Assembly (NCBI RefSeq): GCF_004793545.1
Contig: NZ_SRYA01000040.1
Location: 1-44,134, forward strand
DNA: 44,134 nt
From: Petralouisia muris
Lineage (GTDB): Bacteria > Bacillota > Clostridia > Lachnospirales > Lachnospiraceae
Direction of reading: 5' to 3'
Shown in pieces: positions 42,335-44,134 of this stretch. The notes beneath the pieces are model-generated. The model saw only the letters and a program-made list of their open reading frames with translations. It was not told the origin of the DNA and ran no database searches. Position numbers and translations under genes: made by a program. Positions within the stretch are counted from its first letter, which is position 1. The number at the start of each line of letters is the position of its first letter.

Positions 42335-42801
42335 TCAGGATTGTTAGCCGGTAAATCCAGGGATGCAAGAACCGTCACACCACTTAATGTTTCCTGAGTT
42401 AATTCTGGTGGAATGGCTTTCCAGTCACTTCCCTCATAGGCTCCGATGGCATTCTCTATAATAATTAACCACCAGTTTTCAGAGCTTGCATTTTGGTAAA
42501 TTTCCATATATGAGCAATCTTCTGTTTCGTCATATGTTTCACGGATTTTTGTCCATATGTGCGAAGCTGAAATAGCTTCTAGACTTATAAATTTTCTGGC
42601 GGAATATGCACTTAAAAACTGTATTTTTTGATATTCTGGTGCGCTACGATTCCAAATGCGCTTTACACTAATAACGCACGAATACTCTGTAAATTTTCCT
42701 TTTATTTTTGCAATCCGGTGCCATCCTGGCGAATGACCTCCAACGCCTCTTGCATATGATAAATATCCAGGCACAATTTCGGTGTTTTGCCTACCATACA
42801 A
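42331..42801 (-). CDS. Possible tail-fibre C-terminal fragment
   Basis: 156 aa as read from a TTG; the frame continues upstream without a start (KSKLTGIPCFLYGRQ...), so this may be the distal part of a longer protein. Composition is beta-rich with many Tyr, Ser and Trp (WLIIIENAIGAYEGSDWKAI, TLSGVTVLASLDLPANN). No family recognised with certainty; phage fibre or receptor-binding end is the best guess. It lies between a convergent fragment and an intact tyrosine recombinase, an arrangement seen in invertible fibre cassettes. Confidence 0.4.
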   Translation of the reverse strand: MYGRQNTEIVPGYLSYARGVGGHSPGWHRIAKIKGKFTEYSCVISVKRIWNRSAPEYQKIQFLSAYSARKFISLEAISASHIWTKIRETYDETEDCSYMEIYQNASSENWWLIIIENAIGAYEGSDWKAIPPELTQETLSGVTVLASLDLPANNPD

Positions 42802-42842
42802 AAAGCATGGTATTCCTGTAAGTTTTGATTTCTATGTACAAC

Positions 42843-42867
42843 AAAAACTCCGGGTATAAACCGGAGT
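42843..42867 (-). terminator. Terminator of the recombinase gene
   Basis: 7-bp stem ACTCCGG/CCGGAGT (42847-42853 and 42861-42867) followed on the minus strand by TTTTTG, about 30 bp after the recombinase stop. Confidence 0.8.
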
Positions 42868-42897
42868 AAAAAATCCGCATATTCCCTTACTTAATTC

Positions 42898-43896
42898 CTA
42901 TGATGCATACTTATTGTAAGCATTCTTGACATTTTTCTGAGAAATGTAGCAGTATACTTGTGTAGTTTTTAGGTCAGCATGCCCTAAAATCACTGCCACA
43001 TCCTGAATATTCATTCCTCTATCTAAAAGGTTTGTTGCTAAAGTCCTCCGATACCTATGTGGATGGACATTTTGCACTCCGGCTTTCTTGCCAATCTTCT
43101 TTAAAAGCACTTCTATCCCATTTTTCCCAAGCCGCTCCGTTCCCTTCCCTGTAAACAACGCCTCATTCTTATCTTTTCTGGAAGAAAGGTAATTTCCGAG
43201 ATTCATTGCAGCGACTTCTGAAAGATAAACTGTCCGCTCCTTATTCCCCTTTCCCAATACCGTGCATTCCATACATTCAAAATCAATGTCGCTAATGTTC
43301 AATCTGGCCACCTCTGAAACTCTGCAGCCAGTGCAATATAAAAAATCTAGTAGGGCCAAATCCCTTGTGTTTGTACACGCCATTCTCAGCTTTTCCAATT
43401 CTACAGCCGAGAAAGGCTTCTTGACTTCTTTGCGATATTTGATTTGTTTAATCGCTGCACATGGATTCCTGCCAATCAACCCTTCTGCCGACAGCCAACT
43501 AAAAAAGCTGGAGTAACACCTGCGCATCCCGTCCAATGTTCGATTGCTTACTTTCGTTTCTGCTTTTTCCCGCCTGTAAGACAGATAAAACCTAATGTCA
43601 TATGTAGTGACATCATATAATGGTTTTCCTAAAAAATGTATCAATTTACGGTTTTCATCTGCATACCTATGCAATGTAGATTCTGCGATGCCCTCGATTC
43701 TTTTGGTCGCAAGAAACTTCTTCAGCATTTTCTCTGCACTGCCATCTACAATTGTCACTTCGGTGCTGCGTTCTTGAACCTCATAGTTGCTTAATTCCAT
43801 TATGAGCACGTCCTGTATCATGTCAGCTGTTCTAGCATCCACCCGCCCTTCCAAAGCCCGAACGACTTTTTGTATAATCTGCTCCCGTATTTCCAT
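42898..43896 (-). CDS. XerC/D-like tyrosine recombinase
   Basis: 332 aa, intact. Arg192 (CTGCRVSEVARL), Lys in LGKGNKERTV, H280-x2-R283 (HRYR), His306 (LGHADLKTTQ) and Tyr315 make a full catalytic set; the N-terminal SAM-like domain is present (STLHRYADENRKLIHFLG). The first ~50 residues are an extra helical segment. The ATG at 43896 has GGAGGT 7 bases before it. Unlike the integrase at 36-37 kb, this enzyme should work. Its neighbours suggest either DNA inversion of a fibre cassette or integration of a small element. Confidence 0.9.
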   Translation of the reverse strand: MEIREQIIQKVVRALEGRVDARTADMIQDVLIMELSNYEVQERSTEVTIVDGSAEKMLKKFLATKRIEGIAESTLHRYADENRKLIHFLGKPLYDVTTYDIRFYLSYRREKAETKVSNRTLDGMRRCYSSFFSWLSAEGLIGRNPCAAIKQIKYRKEVKKPFSAVELEKLRMACTNTRDLALLDFLYCTGCRVSEVARLNISDIDFECMECTVLGKGNKERTVYLSEVAAMNLGNYLSSRKDKNEALFTGKGTERLGKNGIEVLLKKIGKKAGVQNVHPHRYRRTLATNLLDRGMNIQDVAVILGHADLKTTQVYCYISQKNVKNAYNKYAS

Positions 43897-43942
43897 AATA
43901 GCCACCTCCAACATAAATCATACCATACACTTGCGGAATTTC

Positions 43943-43971
43943 TTGCAAATTTTAGCCTGATGTGCTATTAT
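43943..43971 (+). promoter_or_regulatory. Promoter of a small RNA
   Basis: TTGCAA (43943-43948), 17-bp spacer, TATTAT (43966-43971). Points rightward to a ~90-nt transcript ending in the terminator at 44029-44067. Confidence 0.7.
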
Positions 43972-43977
43972 GGGGAT

Positions 43978-44067
43978 GAAAAAGGAGCAACCGCCCACAA
44001 AGTGGTTAGCTTCCCAGATTTGCTATGAGCCTACCTGACCGCCAAGTACAAGGTAGGCATTTTATTT
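43978..44067 (+). ncRNA. Small RNA, type I antitoxin-like
   Basis: A ~90-nt unit beginning about 7 bases after the -10 box and ending in a perfect 8-bp stem GCCTACCT/AGGTAGGC (44029-44036, 44051-44058) plus ATTTTATTT. A first hairpin (CCAC/GTGG) lies near 43993-44004. The pattern, with AACCGCC near the 5-prime end and a CCTACC...GGTAGG terminator, resembles the antitoxin RNAs convergent to holin-like (TxpA/Fst-type) toxins as I recall them. A toxin gene would lie on the opposite strand just beyond the window. A 20-codon frame starting at 43976 overlaps the start site and is unlikely to be translated. Confidence 0.5.
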
Positions 44068-44134
44068 GAGATTTAGAATAATAAGCCTTATTCTAACAGA
44101 AATATTATTCTACAACAATCCCACAAAGCCTGTA

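Overview
The window reads as accessory DNA from a low-to-middle-GC Gram-positive anaerobe, most likely a gut Clostridia of the Lachnospiraceae type. This is inferred from strong AGGAGG ribosome sites, Tn916-type Xis/Int/sigma genes, a DUF4368 serine recombinase with TnpW, and a phage replication set (DUF2800, DUF2815, family A polymerase, D5 primase, VRR-NUC, SNF2 helicase, P27 terminase small subunit) that I know from prophages of that family. No rRNA, tRNA or CRISPR array was recognised.

Layout. (1) 1-13.8 kb is a prophage replication and packaging-entry module. A leftward run goes DUF4406 - D5 primase/helicase - VRR-NUC - SNF2 helicase - small protein - DUF1492 sigma-like protein - HNH - TerS - ParB/N6-N4 methyltransferase - C5 methyltransferase. 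A rightward run goes two small proteins - DUF2800 - DUF2815 - DNA polymerase, then a convergent HTH gene. The runs diverge from a 372-bp spacer with four copies of a two-box repeat, three direct and one inverted, at fixed internal spacing. The C5 methyltransferase is broken at the window edge. (2) 14.4-26.7 kb is a defence island. It holds an unknown 465-aa protein, an IrrE-type Zn protease fused to an HTH domain, McrC, McrB with an EVE/PUA-like region, a C5 methyltransferase with an N-terminal HTH, and a restriction enzyme I recognise as Cfr10I/Bse634I family from its residues D162, K219 and E233. A divergent zinc-ribbon protein and several unknown proteins follow. (3) 26.8-28.0 kb carries a 51-aa gene and a self-inhibited class II Fic protein. 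(4) 28.1-35.9 kb is a transposon-like element: Tn916-type xis, two 112-bp elements with inverted ends, orf8/orf7-type HTH and sigma genes, a KTR-domain protein, an ABC-2 exporter with TetR regulator and DUF4177 protein, TnpW and a large serine recombinase. (5) 36.0-39.9 kb is a decaying Tn916-related island. Its integrase, excisionase and primase-like gene all carry stops or frameshifts, and the integrase also has Phe in place of the nucleophilic Tyr. (6) 40-44.1 kb holds an unrecognised 536-aa protein, two convergent fragments, an intact XerC/D-like recombinase, and a promoter-RNA-terminator unit resembling a type I antitoxin RNA.

How the parts may work together. Methyltransferase, McrB and McrC form one tight transcription unit (4-nt gap, then a 1-nt gap). 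The Cfr10I-like nuclease lies just upstream behind its own terminator. So a conventional type II restriction system and a McrBC motor nuclease share one methyltransferase, which raises the question of how McrBC avoids the host's own 5-methylcytosine. The IrrE/HTH gene and the 465-aa gene lie immediately downstream; related dyads (GGACAT-N3-ATGTCC type) flank the pair and could be its operators. All functions are read from sequence and recalled family knowledge; no database search was run.
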